The notes: generated by a model from the sequence alone, not told the origin. Counted from the first letter of the stretch, positions 14,965 to 23,809 are shown. The stretch: DNA of 64,000 nt from Bradyrhizobium sp. 139 (GCF_023074175.1 NZ_JADPKS010000051.1:124001-188000); one strand, 5' to 3'. Program-made: numbers and translations.

Positions 14965-15843
14965 CTATTTCAGCGGCAGAAAAACTTCTGCGACCGCCTC
15001 ATGCTCCGGCACCTCCGGGAAGAGGCTTAGCCGCTGGCAATAGATCGGGAAGTCGCGTGCTTCCTCGCCGCTGGCCGGAAGCCAGTCGCGATAAAGGTAG
15101 AGCGCGGCGGGCTCCAGATTGTCGGTATTGCCGACGACGCGCAGCACCGCGCAGCGTCCGCCAGGGATCTCGCCGGCCTTGATCTCGTCGCCGTTTGCCT
15201 CGATCGGCTGGTCGGTCCCAACGCAGAGGTCCGTGCTGTAATCGGCAGGCGATGCAGGCCGCCGCTCGGAACGCCAGACATTGAAGGTCGGACTTGTCCT
15301 GGGGTGCAGGCCAGCGGCCCTGCGCCAGGCGATGAATCGCTGGATGGTGGCGCCGAGCGTCGCCGGGTCGCCCCGATGCTCCATGATCGCGACCTTCGTG
15401 GGCGGCACATCGCGTATCGTCACGTCGTCAGTGGTAAACGTCTTCATGAGCTTGCTCCTCGCGTTGTCGAGAGGCCCGAAGGCCGCAAGCCACGGCTCCC
15501 AGTCGGGAGATTTCCGGAACGACGACGGCGATTGCCCGAACCGTTGCCGAAAGGCGCGGGCGAAGGCGTCGGGTGCATCGTAACCGGCATCCATCGCGAT
15601 CTCCGTGACGCTTTGGGCGTCACTGTAGGCCAGCCGGTGCGAAGCGCGCTTCAACCGGGCAAGCTGGACATAGCGATGCACGGATAACCCGAAGGTCGCC
15701 GTAAACTGCCGGTGGAAATGAAATTTCGAGAAGGCCGCAACACCGCTCACCATTTCCAGGTCCAGATCACTGTCAAGATGCCGGTCGATATAGTCCAGCA
15801 CCCGCCGCATCCGGTCCTGATAGTTTTGAAGCGCCGCCTTCAT
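14965..15843 (-). CDS. AraC-family regulator with GyrI-like effector domain
   Basis: The 292-aa protein has two AraC helix-turn-helices at the N-terminus: LEMVSGVAAFSKFHFHRQFT and VTEIAMDAGYDAPDAFARAF with RFGQSPSSFRKS. A GyrI-like small-molecule-binding domain, about residues 135-292, follows (TIRDVPPTKVAIMEHRGDP to PEHEAVAEVFLPLK). This order is typical of Rob/SoxS-like multidrug sensors that bind hydrophobic cations. No adjacent efflux gene is seen, so the regulon is unknown. Confidence 0.92.
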   Translation of the reverse strand: MKAALQNYQDRMRRVLDYIDRHLDSDLDLEMVSGVAAFSKFHFHRQFTATFGLSVHRYVQLARLKRASHRLAYSDAQSVTEIAMDAGYDAPDAFARAFRQRFGQSPSSFRKSPDWEPWLAAFGPLDNARSKLMKTFTTDDVTIRDVPPTKVAIMEHRGDPATLGATIQRFIAWRRAAGLHPRTSPTFNVWRSERRPASPADYSTDLCVGTDQPIEANGDEIKAGEIPGGRCAVLRVVGNTDNLEPAALYLYRDWLPASGEEARDFPIYCQRLSLFPEVPEHEAVAEVFLPLK

Positions 15844-15935
15844 CGTCCCTCCTCCGTGGCAGCTCCAGATAGTCGCGGACGGCCGTAAATTGCTCGACCA
15901 ATCTTGCGGTTTGGCAGCCTGAAGTTCGTGGACCG

Positions 15936-16020
15936 TAGGATGGGTTGAGCCCTTGCGAAACCCATCGCGTTCCTTGTTGAGGAGCGATGATGGGTTTCGC
16001 TTCCGCTCTACCCATCCTAC
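15936..16020. repeat. Palindromic repeat, GTAGGATGGGT type
   Basis: The element begins GTAGGATGGGTTGAG and ends CTCTACCCATCCTAC, with inner GCGAAACCCATCG and CGATGATGGGTTTCGC arms that can also pair. A compact copy, with the arms nearly abutting, is at 59486-59520. It lies between the AraC gene start and the serine hydrolase stop. Confidence 0.82.
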
Positions 16021-16028
16021 AAGCCACC

Positions 16029-17294
16029 CTACCCGCCCGCCAGCAACGCCTTCGCCAGCGCCATGTAGGCCGGCAGCGTCACGGGATCATTCGCCGCGTT
16101 GCCCGCGACCGGATGCGAGGCGTAGCGGGCGATCATCATCTCGGCTTTGGGATCGATGTAGATGCCCTGACCGTGAACGCCGCGCGCCATGTAGGCGCCG
16201 TGGGCATTGTGCGTGACCCACCATTGATTGCGATAGGAAGCGCCGGGCAGCGTGGTGTAGCCGGCCGGCTTGAATTTTTCGGGATCGCCACCGCGCGCGA
16301 TGTCCTCGACAACCGATGAAGGCACGATCTGACGGCCGTTGAAGCGGCCGTGATTGCGCATGGTCTCGCCGAAACGGGCGAGATCGCGCAAGCTGGTCGA
16401 CAGGCCGCCGCCGCCGCTCTCGGTGCCGATCCGATCGACATGATAATGCGCGTCCTCCTCCGCACCCATGGGAATCCAGATGCGCTCCGAGAGCAGATCA
16501 GACAGCGTCATGCCGCTGGCGCGCCGGCAGATCCAGGCGAGCACGTCGGTGTTGACGGTCTTGTAGGCAAAGGCCTTGCCGTGCTCGCCCTGCTTCTTCT
16601 GCGCCACGAGGAAATCGAAAATATTGGTCGCCCCCTCATAGCCCGGCTCGATCGGCGCCATGCCGTTGGCGCGCCGCAGTCCCCACACCGCGGAATTCCT
16701 GTCGGTGTAGACTTCGGTATATTCGAGGCCCGTGGTCATATCCATGACCTCGTGCACGCGCGCATCGCCGAACGCGCTGGCCTTCAGCTCAGGCACATAG
16801 TCCGCCACCTGTGCCTGCGGATCGATCCTGCCCTCGGTGACCAGCATGCCCGCGAGCACCCCGGTGAACGATTTCGTCACCGACATCGCGATATGCGGCT
16901 TGTGCGGCTTCAACGCGCCAAAGTAACGCTCGTAGATCAGCTTGCCCCGATGCAGCACGGCGATGCCGTCGGTGTATGTCTCCTCCAGCATCTTCGCAAA
17001 CGTCATGGGCCGGCCGTCCATCGTGATCGAGACCGACGCGCCGATGTCATGGTCCTCGCGCGGCAGCCTTGAGGTCGGCCCCGCCCCGCGCCAGACGTTC
17101 ACGGTCGGCACCAGCTGGCGGATGTTGCTCCAGGCCCAGCGCAGCTCGGGGAAGCTGCGGAACGAGCCGTTCTGGAAGGTTATGGTGCGGTCGGGTGCAG
17201 GTGGGAAGCCCTTCATCCAGCCAAAAGTTTCGGGATCGGTTTCGGCGGCGGTGGCGGTGGCGGGCGGGTGGTTGGCGGCGGGCGAGACGGACAT
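16029..17294 (-). CDS. Serine hydrolase, NylB (6-aminohexanoate-dimer hydrolase)-like
   Basis: The 421-aa protein has a beta-lactamase-related fold. The catalytic SxxK is S138-V-T-K141 in HIAMSVTKSFTGVLAGML. AYKTVNTDVLAWICRRASG matches the second motif region of NylB-type amidases, and QWWVTHNAHGAYMARGVHGQ the C-terminal strand before the active site. The ATG at 17294 is preferred: the longer frame adds 49 arginine- and proline-rich residues with no family likeness. NylB relatives cleave amides or esters; the natural substrate is not evident. A fragment of a sister gene lies at 14728-14775. Confidence 0.88.
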   Translation of the reverse strand: MSVSPAANHPPATATAAETDPETFGWMKGFPPAPDRTITFQNGSFRSFPELRWAWSNIRQLVPTVNVWRGAGPTSRLPREDHDIGASVSITMDGRPMTFAKMLEETYTDGIAVLHRGKLIYERYFGALKPHKPHIAMSVTKSFTGVLAGMLVTEGRIDPQAQVADYVPELKASAFGDARVHEVMDMTTGLEYTEVYTDRNSAVWGLRRANGMAPIEPGYEGATNIFDFLVAQKKQGEHGKAFAYKTVNTDVLAWICRRASGMTLSDLLSERIWIPMGAEEDAHYHVDRIGTESGGGGLSTSLRDLARFGETMRNHGRFNGRQIVPSSVVEDIARGGDPEKFKPAGYTTLPGASYRNQWWVTHNAHGAYMARGVHGQGIYIDPKAEMMIARYASHPVAGNAANDPVTLPAYMALAKALLAGG

Positions 17295-17442
17295 GAAGAT
17301 GGGCTCCGGAGGGCGATGCGGTGGTCGTATCATGCGACAGCGCGGCGCACATCCGACACTTGCGCTGGGGGGATCGTCGTCAGGCGCGCGGGCAATGCCC
17401 ACCATCGGATCAGGCATTGAGCGCCCTTGGCGGTGCATCATC

Positions 17443-17462
17443 TGAGGCCTACATTTGCCTCA
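17443..17462. promoter_or_regulatory. Candidate operator before the Xre/MbcA-like antitoxin
   Basis: TGAGGC at 17443-17448 and GCCTCA at 17457-17462 form an inverted repeat with an 8-bp spacer, ending 18 bp before the antitoxin ATG. Antitoxins of this class usually bind such sites to repress their own operon. The match is short, so chance cannot be excluded. Confidence 0.4.
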
Positions 17463-17480
17463 ACTGACACGAGGGTTTTC

Positions 17481-17915
17481 ATGAGCAGCCAAGGTACCAT
17501 TCTCGCCAATCTGCTCGGCATCAAGTCGAAAACGCCCGAGACGACACTTGCGTTGGCCTCTTCCGTGGAAAAAGGGCTGCCGGTGTCCGCACCGGACAAG
17601 TTCGCCGGGCGCATCTCGCCGCTCGACGTGCGCGGCTTTGCCTATCGCATCGTGCCGAAGCCGACGCTGGAACGTCGCCGAAAGCACAAGCAGCATCTGA
17701 CGACCGATGAGAGCGACCGGTTGGCGCGAGTTGCCAAGGTCTTCGCCTTTGGCCTCGAAATTTTCCGCGACGAAGCGAAGGTGCGCGACTTTCTCAACCG
17801 ACCGCATCCGATGCTGGATGACAAGGTCCCGCTGGAACTTGCCCTCGCGACCGGTCCCGGCGCCGATGCGGTCGTGAATTTGCTCGGGCGCGCGGCCTAT
17901 GGTGGCGGCGTTTGA
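17481..17915 (+). CDS. Xre/MbcA/ParS-type antitoxin
   Basis: The 144-aa protein has an N-terminal region ending in PDKFAGRISPLDVRGFAYRI and the Xre-MbcA-ParS toxin-binding domain at the C-terminus: LTTDESDRLARVAKVFAFGL, then DEAKVRDFLNRPHPMLDDKV and GADAVVNLLGRAAYGGGV. That domain partners RES toxins, which destroy NAD. The stop overlaps the first codons of a RES pseudogene. The antitoxin frame itself is complete. It may persist because it protects against related toxins or represses other targets (inference). Confidence 0.88.
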   Translation: MSSQGTILANLLGIKSKTPETTLALASSVEKGLPVSAPDKFAGRISPLDVRGFAYRIVPKPTLERRRKHKQHLTTDESDRLARVAKVFAFGLEIFRDEAKVRDFLNRPHPMLDDKVPLELALATGPGADAVVNLLGRAAYGGGV

Positions 17916-18278
17916 GCGTGCAGAAGAGCGATCGCATGCTATCGCATCGGCGACCCCGACGGCGCTTTTCCGATTTATGACGCAGAGGGGCACGGCTCTA
18001 TCTGGGTCGCTGGAATACGCGCACGGTTGCGGTGATCTACACCTCCGAGCACTACTCCACCGCGATTTTCCGAACGGCGTCTCCTACGAGGTCTTCCAGA
18101 CCGCCGCCCATCCCGGCTGGGATTCCCGCAACGAGACGATCTGCAAAACGTTTGCGCAGACGTGGTACGAGGACCAGCGATCGGCGTTGCTGATCGTGCC
18201 CCGGCGCATCCTGACGCCAAGGGCGTCGCCCATATGGAGCCGGTGTGGTGGGACGAGCGGCTTTACGGGTGGAAGTAA
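17912..18278 (+). pseudogene. RES-domain toxin gene, multiply broken
   Basis: Pieces of one RES protein occur in order across three frames. First YRIGDPDGAFPIYDAEG (17942 on), then ARLYLGRWNTRTVAVIYTSE with HYSTAIF, then after a small deletion NGVSYEVFQTAAHPGWDSRN to SALLIVP. After another deletion comes AHPDAKGVAHMEPVWWDERL and a TAA at 18276-18278. Family members have about 20 residues between STA and NG and a longer run before AHPDA. The toxin cannot be made. Confidence 0.88.
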
Positions 18279-18461
18279 GACAGCGGCGTCGCTCGATCCT
18301 GTGTGCGGAATGTCCGACCAATGAAAGCCGGCCTTGAATCGCGGTATTGCGAGTTTTGTGCACCGTCACCGTAACTCTGCGTAATTCTGGTGGCAACGAG
18401 CAGGCTGCGAAATCGTTTCGTCGAAAATGCGCGTGAACCCACTTAGCGAATACCACACGCA

Positions 18462-19469
18462 TCAATTTGCGGGCCGCTCACGCGCGCCTCCGGCAAAGAA
18501 GGCAATCAATTGCTTCGACAGGAAATCCGGATTTTCGTCGGGCAACCAGTGGCCTGTGTTGGGCGCAACCCCGCCCTGTACGTTTGTCGCCACCTCCCTT
18601 GCCATATCGAGCTCCGTCGTCCCATTGCTCTTGTCACCGGCAAGGGCCAGGACGGGCATTGATAGCTTTCGCTTCATGAACTCTTTGAACCGCTTCTCGT
18701 CTTCCGGAAATGCCCGGTAGAGTTCGAAGCCTGCCCGGAGCCCGCCTGGCGCGGCATAGGCTCGCGCGTAGACCGCGATGTCTTCATCCGCTACCGGGAC
18801 ATATTCCCGCTGTTTGTAGAAGTCGGTAATGAACGCGTCCGCGTGATCGCCGATCAGCATCTCGGCGACGTCGCGTTGCTGAAAGAGCCCGAAGTGCCAA
18901 ATCTGCGGATCATGCTTCGCCAACGCTTCATCCCAAACGCGTGTACCCGGCACCGGCACGTCCAGCATGGCGAGCCTGGTAACCTCATCCGGCCATTGCG
19001 CCGCATAGGCATAGGCGATCATCACGCCGATATCACGGCCCACAAGATCGACGGTTCTGGCGCCCAGTTGCTGTGCGAGCGCATGAATGTCGGCCGCCAT
19101 AGTCGCTTTGTCGTAACCGCCCCGCGACTTTTCCGAATCGCCGGCGCCACGATAATCAACGGCGACCACACGATATCCAGCTCTCGCGAGAGCCGGCATC
19201 ACCCACCTCCACGCATACCAAGTCTGCGGCCAGCCATGCAGCAGAACGATCATCTGACCGTCTACCGGACCGCCGATCACGTAATGCAGGCGCGCGCCAT
19301 TTGCGTCGGCAAAGTGATGCGTAAATACGTCATTGAAACCGGCAGGAAGTCCTACTCTCGCTGCAGACATAGGTTCGACCTGCGCCGCCGCGAGATTTCT
19401 CTGGGCAGGTAGCGCAAGACAGATTGCAAAGAGCACGGTCGCAAAGAGTCGCCTTGATGCAGACCTCAT
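18462..19469 (-). CDS. Secreted alpha/beta hydrolase, epoxide hydrolase-like
   Basis: The 335-aa protein begins with a signal peptide (RRLFATVLFAICLALPAQ, cleavage near residue 29), so it is exported. The alpha/beta fold shows VLLHGWPQTWYAW, the HGxP motif of epoxide hydrolases, and VDLVGRDIGVMIAYAYA with D as likely nucleophile. NTGHWLPDENPDFLSKQL supplies the catalytic histidine. It starts 10 bp after the stop of another alpha/beta hydrolase gene on the same strand, so the two probably form an operon. Confidence 0.88.
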   Translation of the reverse strand: MRSASRRLFATVLFAICLALPAQRNLAAAQVEPMSAARVGLPAGFNDVFTHHFADANGARLHYVIGGPVDGQMIVLLHGWPQTWYAWRWVMPALARAGYRVVAVDYRGAGDSEKSRGGYDKATMAADIHALAQQLGARTVDLVGRDIGVMIAYAYAAQWPDEVTRLAMLDVPVPGTRVWDEALAKHDPQIWHFGLFQQRDVAEMLIGDHADAFITDFYKQREYVPVADEDIAVYARAYAAPGGLRAGFELYRAFPEDEKRFKEFMKRKLSMPVLALAGDKSNGTTELDMAREVATNVQGGVAPNTGHWLPDENPDFLSKQLIAFFAGGARERPAN

Positions 19470-19479
19470 AGGCTTCCCC

Positions 19480-20322
19480 TTAATGGCGCGGCTCTTCCAG
19501 CCCGCGCCAAAACTCGAGCACGGCGGCGACGATCGCCTCGGGCGCGTCCTCCTGGACGAGGTGTTTGGCAGCGGGGATTATGGTAAACGAAGCGCCCGGA
19601 ATGCGGCGGGCAAGCTCTTCCCCGTCTTTCAGCGGAATGAACGTGTCTTCGGCGCCCCATAGAATGACAACGGGGCATCGAATTTCACCATATCGCCCTT
19701 CCACCTCCTCCGAGTACTTGTCATCCATTTGCGCGATCTGCCGCCAGAACGCCTTTCGCCCCTCGTCGCTCAGCCAAGGCTCGAGATAAGGCTGCATTTC
19801 CTCCTCGCGCAGACTGTGCTTCACTGCGGCGCTGATGTAAGCGCGCAGGATCGCCTCGTGGATGTAGGCGGGCAAACCGGAGAATACCTCCAAATGCGCT
19901 TTCGCCGCCTGGACGAGCGCTGAGCCTTGCGGACTAATCGCAACGGGATCAATCAGCACTAGACTGCGGAAATCGACCTGATCCAGGAGGTGTGCGCGCA
20001 GGGCCGCGGAACCACCGAAGTCATGGGCGACGATGTCGGGCCGTTCGATGCTCCAGTGATCCATGAGAGCTGCGAATAATCTGTTCTGGGTCCCGTGCAG
20101 GACGTCCGCGTCGGGCTTGGCCGACTGGCCGTAGCCCAGAAGGTCGTAGTAGAAGACGCGCCGATGTCGCGCGAACCACGGTGCGATCCGGCGCCATTCG
20201 CGTGAGGAGAAGGGTGAGCCGTGCATCACAACGCTTGGGGGGCCTTCACCCATCACGCCCCAAGCTATTGCCTGTCCCTCGAACGAGAACCGCTCCGGCA
20301 GAGCCCATTGCGCCGTCATCAT
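19480..20322 (-). CDS. Alpha/beta hydrolase
   Basis: The 280-aa protein has VVMHGSPFSSREWRRIAPWF, the oxyanion-hole region, and DIVAHDFGGSAALRAHLLDQ with aspartate at the nucleophile elbow, as in haloalkane dehalogenases and epoxide hydrolases. VILWGAEDTFIPLKDGEELA carries the acid and AAKHLVQEDAP the histidine. An ATG at 20322 (MMTAQWALPERF) is chosen; the longer frame adds 34 basic residues. It is first in a two-gene unit with the exported hydrolase. The substrate is unknown. Confidence 0.88.
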   Translation of the reverse strand: MMTAQWALPERFSFEGQAIAWGVMGEGPPSVVMHGSPFSSREWRRIAPWFARHRRVFYYDLLGYGQSAKPDADVLHGTQNRLFAALMDHWSIERPDIVAHDFGGSAALRAHLLDQVDFRSLVLIDPVAISPQGSALVQAAKAHLEVFSGLPAYIHEAILRAYISAAVKHSLREEEMQPYLEPWLSDEGRKAFWRQIAQMDDKYSEEVEGRYGEIRCPVVILWGAEDTFIPLKDGEELARRIPGASFTIIPAAKHLVQEDAPEAIVAAVLEFWRGLEEPRH

Positions 20323-20377
20323 CTTTGTCCTCGATCGCTCCACATATACGTCGAAAATCACATGCGCTCGTTCGATT

Positions 20378-20812
20378 GTGACACGTCGCAAGGATGAAAC
20401 GCAGTGCGGCGTCAGCCGTTTCATCTACCCGATCGTGTCGGAGGAGCAGCGACGAGTTCCGATCCCGATCCGAGAAAAGGATGCGATCCACTGCTGGCGA
20501 CCATCGACAGCGAGGGTGAGCGCGAAGGCTGCCTTCGCACGGCCCAAGCGAAGGACGGGAGCCGGCAGACCGAGCGACGTCTCAAGATCGATTCCGGCGG
20601 GCATTTCTATCGTTACCGCATGGAGTCGACGAAAATGCCGGTTCTGGATTATGTCGCCGCACTCAAGGTCGAAGACAATGGTGACGACAGCAGCACCGTC
20701 GTCTGGTCGGCGGAATTCAAACCTCGATCGGACGAGGCAAAGACGACCGAAGGGATCAGGAGCTTCTTGAGATCCGGCCTGGATAGTGTTGCGACACTGC
20801 ACGGCAAGGCAA
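20378..20812 (+). pseudogene. SRPBCC-family (polyketide cyclase-like) protein, frameshifted
   Basis: The first frame gives VPIPIREKDAIHCWRP, like the usual SRPBCC start (VWxxIRDFxAIxxWHP). The second gives IDSEGEREGCLRTAQ, LKIDSGGHFYRYRMESTKMP, VLDYVAALKVEDNGDDSSTV, VWSAEFKPRSDE and FLRSGLDSVATLHGK, the rest of the domain. The change lies near 20500 at CGACCATCGAC, where one more C would join RP to IDSEG. The protein would be about 145 aa. It is not followed by any partner of known function. Confidence 0.7.
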
Positions 20813-20854
20813 CAGTTTACAAGGCAACAGTTCAACTGTCCGGAGCGAAGGAGC

Positions 20855-21250
20855 ATGCTGCAAAGACACTTGTTCACTTGCCGCACCACGGAACTGGAAG
20901 TGGCCTATGAGGCGTCGGGCCCGGCGCGCGGACGCCCGCTTGTCCTTGTGCATGGCTGGCCGGACGACATCCGCTGCTGGGACAAGACGATCGAGCGTAT
21001 TGGCGACCAGGGGTTCAGAATCTACGCGCCCTATTTGCGTGGGTCGGGGCCAACGCGATTCTTGAACGAGGCCGCGGTGCGTAGCGGCGCGATCGCAGCG
21101 CTTGCACTCGATCTGTCACAGTTTCTCGACGTGCTAGACCTGAACGATGTCGTGCTTGCAGGCTATGATTGGGGTGCGCGCGCCGCATATGGTGTCGCGG
21201 CTCTGTTCCCCGACCTACTGACAGGTCTCGTTGTCGCCGCGGCCGGTTAC
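20855..21250 (+). pseudogene. Alpha/beta hydrolase, 5' half only
   Basis: From ATG 20855, after an AAGGAG tract, the frame reads LEVAYEASGPARGRPLVLVH, GWPDDIRCWDKTIERIG, then VVLAGYDWGARAAYGVAALF with the nucleophile D of an epoxide hydrolase or dehalogenase. Similarity stops after VVAAAGYATA at about 21250 and the frame ends at 21283. The acid and histidine residues are missing, so there is no catalysis. The sequence downstream belongs to a different gene. Confidence 0.78.
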
Positions 21251-21251
21251 G

Positions 21252-21509
21252 CAACCGCAATTCGCCACGGAAATGCCCTATGACCTGGCGAATCCGTCGG
21301 GCGACATCGTCACCATTCCGAATCTGCCCGAGAACCTGCTGGACCCCGCAGGCGTGCCGAACGGCATTTCGTCCAAGATGATCATTGACCCGACGACCCC
21401 CGTCGCGCCCGACCGGCGCGGCGACTATGGCGAGGAACTCGACACGCCAGAGGGCACGGACGCCTGGCGCGCGAAGCTCGCCGAGCTCATTAAGGAACTT
21501 GGGAAATGA
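21252..21509 (+). pseudogene. C-terminal fragment of a UbiD-type hydroxyarylic acid decarboxylase (subunit C-like)
   Basis: The frame carries MPYDLANPSGDIVTIPNLPE, then VSSKM-like GISSKMIIDPTTPVAPDRRG and TDAWRAKLAELIKELGK. This resembles the tail of non-oxidative hydroxyarylic acid decarboxylase C subunits (VdcC/EcdC, UbiD family). Support comes from the next frame, which resembles subunit D and overlaps this one by ATGA, the natural order C then D. About 400 N-terminal residues, with the prFMN site, are absent. The subunit name is from memory and context. Confidence 0.6.
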
Positions 21510-21714
21510 ACACGCCGACCCAATCGACGACGCCGTCGATCTGCCCGCGGTGCCGCTCCAAAACGGTGGCGCATCTCGCCTCATCGCCAGTGGCCGGAAC
21601 CTGGACTGTATTCCAATGCACGACCTGCCTCTATACTTGGCGGTCGAGCAACCCGTCGAGAACACCGATCCGGAGAAGTATCCGAAAGCGTTCCGGCTGA
21701 TCCGGATTCGCTAA
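21506..21714 (+). pseudogene. Hydroxyarylic acid decarboxylase subunit D-like, frameshifted
   Basis: The ATG at 21506 overlaps the previous stop. The protein reads ICPRCRSKTVAHLASSPVAG then WTVFQCTTCLYTWRSSNP, the zinc-ribbon-like CPRC...CTTCLYTWR of VdcD/EcdD small subunits. It then shifts frame; the neighbouring frame continues PVENTDPEKYPKAFRLIRIR to a TAA at 21712-21714. One extra C in the CCC run near 21651 repairs it. With most of subunit C gone it would be useless anyway. Confidence 0.75.
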
Positions 21715-21908
21715 CGAACTTGGCCACGATACCCGCGATCACACCCAGGCGATCCTAATCGAAGCTGCGCGGCGTGTCCCTGACTGAGACCGAGTGGTGC
21801 AGCGGCGATTACGGCGCACCATTCGCGGATTGAACGACGCCGCTTCAAGCGATCGCAGCTCGGCTTCCGACCGGATGACGGCAAGCGTTGCCGGCGACCT
21901 GCCGCGCG

Positions 21909-22805
21909 TCAGTCGCGCGATATGGACAGCCCCGCGAAAAGCGGAGCGTACGCGGCGAGCCTGCAGGATACAAACTCCGTGAAGAGCCGCACGCGCTTCG
22001 TCTTGCGTGTCTCCCCCTGTGTGAGGAGCCAAACCGTTCCGTACATGTGCAGGTCGGTACCCGGCACCCTCACCAGCAGGGGGTCGGCATCGCCGACGAA
22101 GCACGGCAGTGTCGTCATCCCGAGCCCTTGCCGTACAGCAACGATCTGCGCCCCGGCGTCCGTGATCCTGAATGGAACCCCCGTGGTGCGAACCTCACCC
22201 TCGCTGGCCCAGTCCGGGATTCCATGAATGCTGATGACGATCCACCGGATGGGATCAGGCGCGCCCGCACGCGACGCGGCCAGTCGATCGCGGGACATGT
22301 AGACGCCGCCGAACAGCTCCGGTCCCTTCAGGCCGTGAAGATTGAGCGGCAGGGTTTTGCGGTCGTAGACGATGCGGATCGCGACGTCGGCCTCCCGGTT
22401 GGTCAGGTTTGCCAGCTCGCCGGACGACTGGACTTCCATCTCGATGTCCGGATGCAGACGCACGAAATCGGCGAAGTCCGGCATGAGCAGGTGTGTCGCC
22501 AGCGGCGGCGGCAGCGTCACCCGCAAAAGCCCGCGCACGCTCTGGTCGCGGCCGAAGACGCGCGTCTCCAGCTGGTGCGACGACGCTTCCATCTGGTCCG
22601 CGAACTCGAGGACCTCCTCGCCCGCAGCCGTCAGGCGATAGCCCGAAGGCAGCTTTTCGAACATGTGGACGCCGAGGCGTTCCTCGAGCTGGCCGATGCG
22701 TCGCAGCACGGTCGCGTGGTTCACACCGAGGCCCTCGGCGGCAGCCCGCACCGAGCCTCCGCGCGCGACGGCAAGAAAGTAGCGAACGTCATCCCAGTCG
22801 ATCAT
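21909..22805 (-). CDS. LysR-family transcriptional regulator
   Basis: The 298-aa protein starts at ATG 22805 with IDWDDVRYFLAVARGGSVRA and the helix-turn-helix AAAEGLGVNHATVLRRIGQL, then LEERLGVHMFEKLPSGYRLT. The effector domain covers about residues 90-290. The first five residues of the longer frame lack support. It diverges from a short-chain dehydrogenase gene, the usual layout for a LysR protein and its target. Next to its start, GGTGC-N6-GCACC at 22806-22821 could be a binding half of its operator. Confidence 0.92.
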   Translation of the reverse strand: MIDWDDVRYFLAVARGGSVRAAAEGLGVNHATVLRRIGQLEERLGVHMFEKLPSGYRLTAAGEEVLEFADQMEASSHQLETRVFGRDQSVRGLLRVTLPPPLATHLLMPDFADFVRLHPDIEMEVQSSGELANLTNREADVAIRIVYDRKTLPLNLHGLKGPELFGGVYMSRDRLAASRAGAPDPIRWIVISIHGIPDWASEGEVRTTGVPFRITDAGAQIVAVRQGLGMTTLPCFVGDADPLLVRVPGTDLHMYGTVWLLTQGETRKTKRVRLFTEFVSCRLAAYAPLFAGLSISRD

Positions 22806-22929
22806 GGTGCAATCCCGCACCGCGTGGTGCGCCTTCCAAGCCCGTGTCTAACGCCTCGTACAACAGTACGGGCGGCGATCATAGCCTCTGTCGACAAGCA
22901 CAGCCCAATTCCGAACGGCAGACACACCG

Positions 22930-22970
22930 ATCGATCCGGCTGGCGTCAGCCGTCCAGCCGGATCGATTTT
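22930..22970 (+). terminator. Terminator-like hairpin in the SDR leader
   Basis: ATCGATCCGGCTGG at 22930-22943 pairs perfectly with CCAGCCGGATCGAT at 22954-22967 across a 10-base loop, and four T follow at once. This is a strong intrinsic terminator shape on the plus strand, ending 105 bp before the SDR start codon. No gene ends there. It may end a short leader or small RNA, or act as an attenuator for the SDR gene. Confidence 0.65.
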
Positions 22971-23074
22971 GCACCACCGATGTGCGCGCTTCCGCACTCA
23001 ACGCCTGACTCCGGCGGACCTATGTCGAGGCTCTCGGGGGCAGATGCTGTCCCGACACCACGACAGGAGAAGTT

Positions 23075-23809
23075 ATGGGAAAGCTTGAAGGTAAGATTGC
23101 AGTCATCACGGGTGGATCGAGCGGCATGGCGCTGGCGAGCGCCAAGCGGTTCGTTGAAGAAGGCGCCTATGTTTTCATCACGGGCCGGAGGCAGGAGGCG
23201 CTGGACGAGGCCGTCAAGCTGATCGGCCGGAACGTAACCGGCGTGCGCGGCGACGCGGCCAACCTCGACGACCTCGACCGTCTGTTCGACACGGTCAAGC
23301 GGGACAAGGGCAGGATCGACGTCCTGTACGCGAGCGCCGGCATCGGCGAAGCCGTCCCGCTCGGCGAGATTACCGAGCAGCATTTCGATGCGGCGTTCAA
23401 CCTGAATACGCGCGGCACGCTGTTTACGGTTCAGAAGGCGTTGCCGCTGTTCAGCGATGGCGGATCAATCTTCATGACCGGGTCCGTTGCTTCGGTGAAA
23501 GGTTTTCCTGGTTACGGCGTGTATGCGGCGAGCAAGGCGGCGTTGCGCTCATTCGCACGCACCTGGCTCAACGAACTGAAGGGCAGGAATATCCGGGTGA
23601 ACGTGCTGAGCCCGGGGCCGATCGCCACACCGATGCAGGACCAGATTCTCACCGAGGAGGCGAAGCAGATGTTCGAATCCCTGATCCCGCGGGGAAAGAT
23701 GGGACGTCCTGAGGAAATTGCGGCGGTCGCGCTGTTTCTTGCTTCAGACGATTCGAGCTTCGTGAATGGGGTGGAGTTGTCTGTCGACGGCGGCTTCTCG
23801 GCCATCTGA
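23075..23809 (+). CDS. Short-chain dehydrogenase/reductase
   Basis: The 244-aa classical SDR has the nucleotide motif VITGGSSGMALASAKRF (TGxxxGxG with M-A variant), an RR after the second strand (ITGRRQEAL) that suggests NADP(H), and NAG as YASAGIGEA. The catalytic S-Y-K triad is S137 in MTGSVAS with YGVYAASKAAL. Substrate specificity is not readable. The ribosome-binding site AGGAGA precedes the ATG. The next gene encodes a second NADP-binding protein 41 bp on, probably in one transcript. Confidence 0.92.
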   Translation: MGKLEGKIAVITGGSSGMALASAKRFVEEGAYVFITGRRQEALDEAVKLIGRNVTGVRGDAANLDDLDRLFDTVKRDKGRIDVLYASAGIGEAVPLGEITEQHFDAAFNLNTRGTLFTVQKALPLFSDGGSIFMTGSVASVKGFPGYGVYAASKAALRSFARTWLNELKGRNIRVNVLSPGPIATPMQDQILTEEAKQMFESLIPRGKMGRPEEIAAVALFLASDDSSFVNGVELSVDGGFSAI

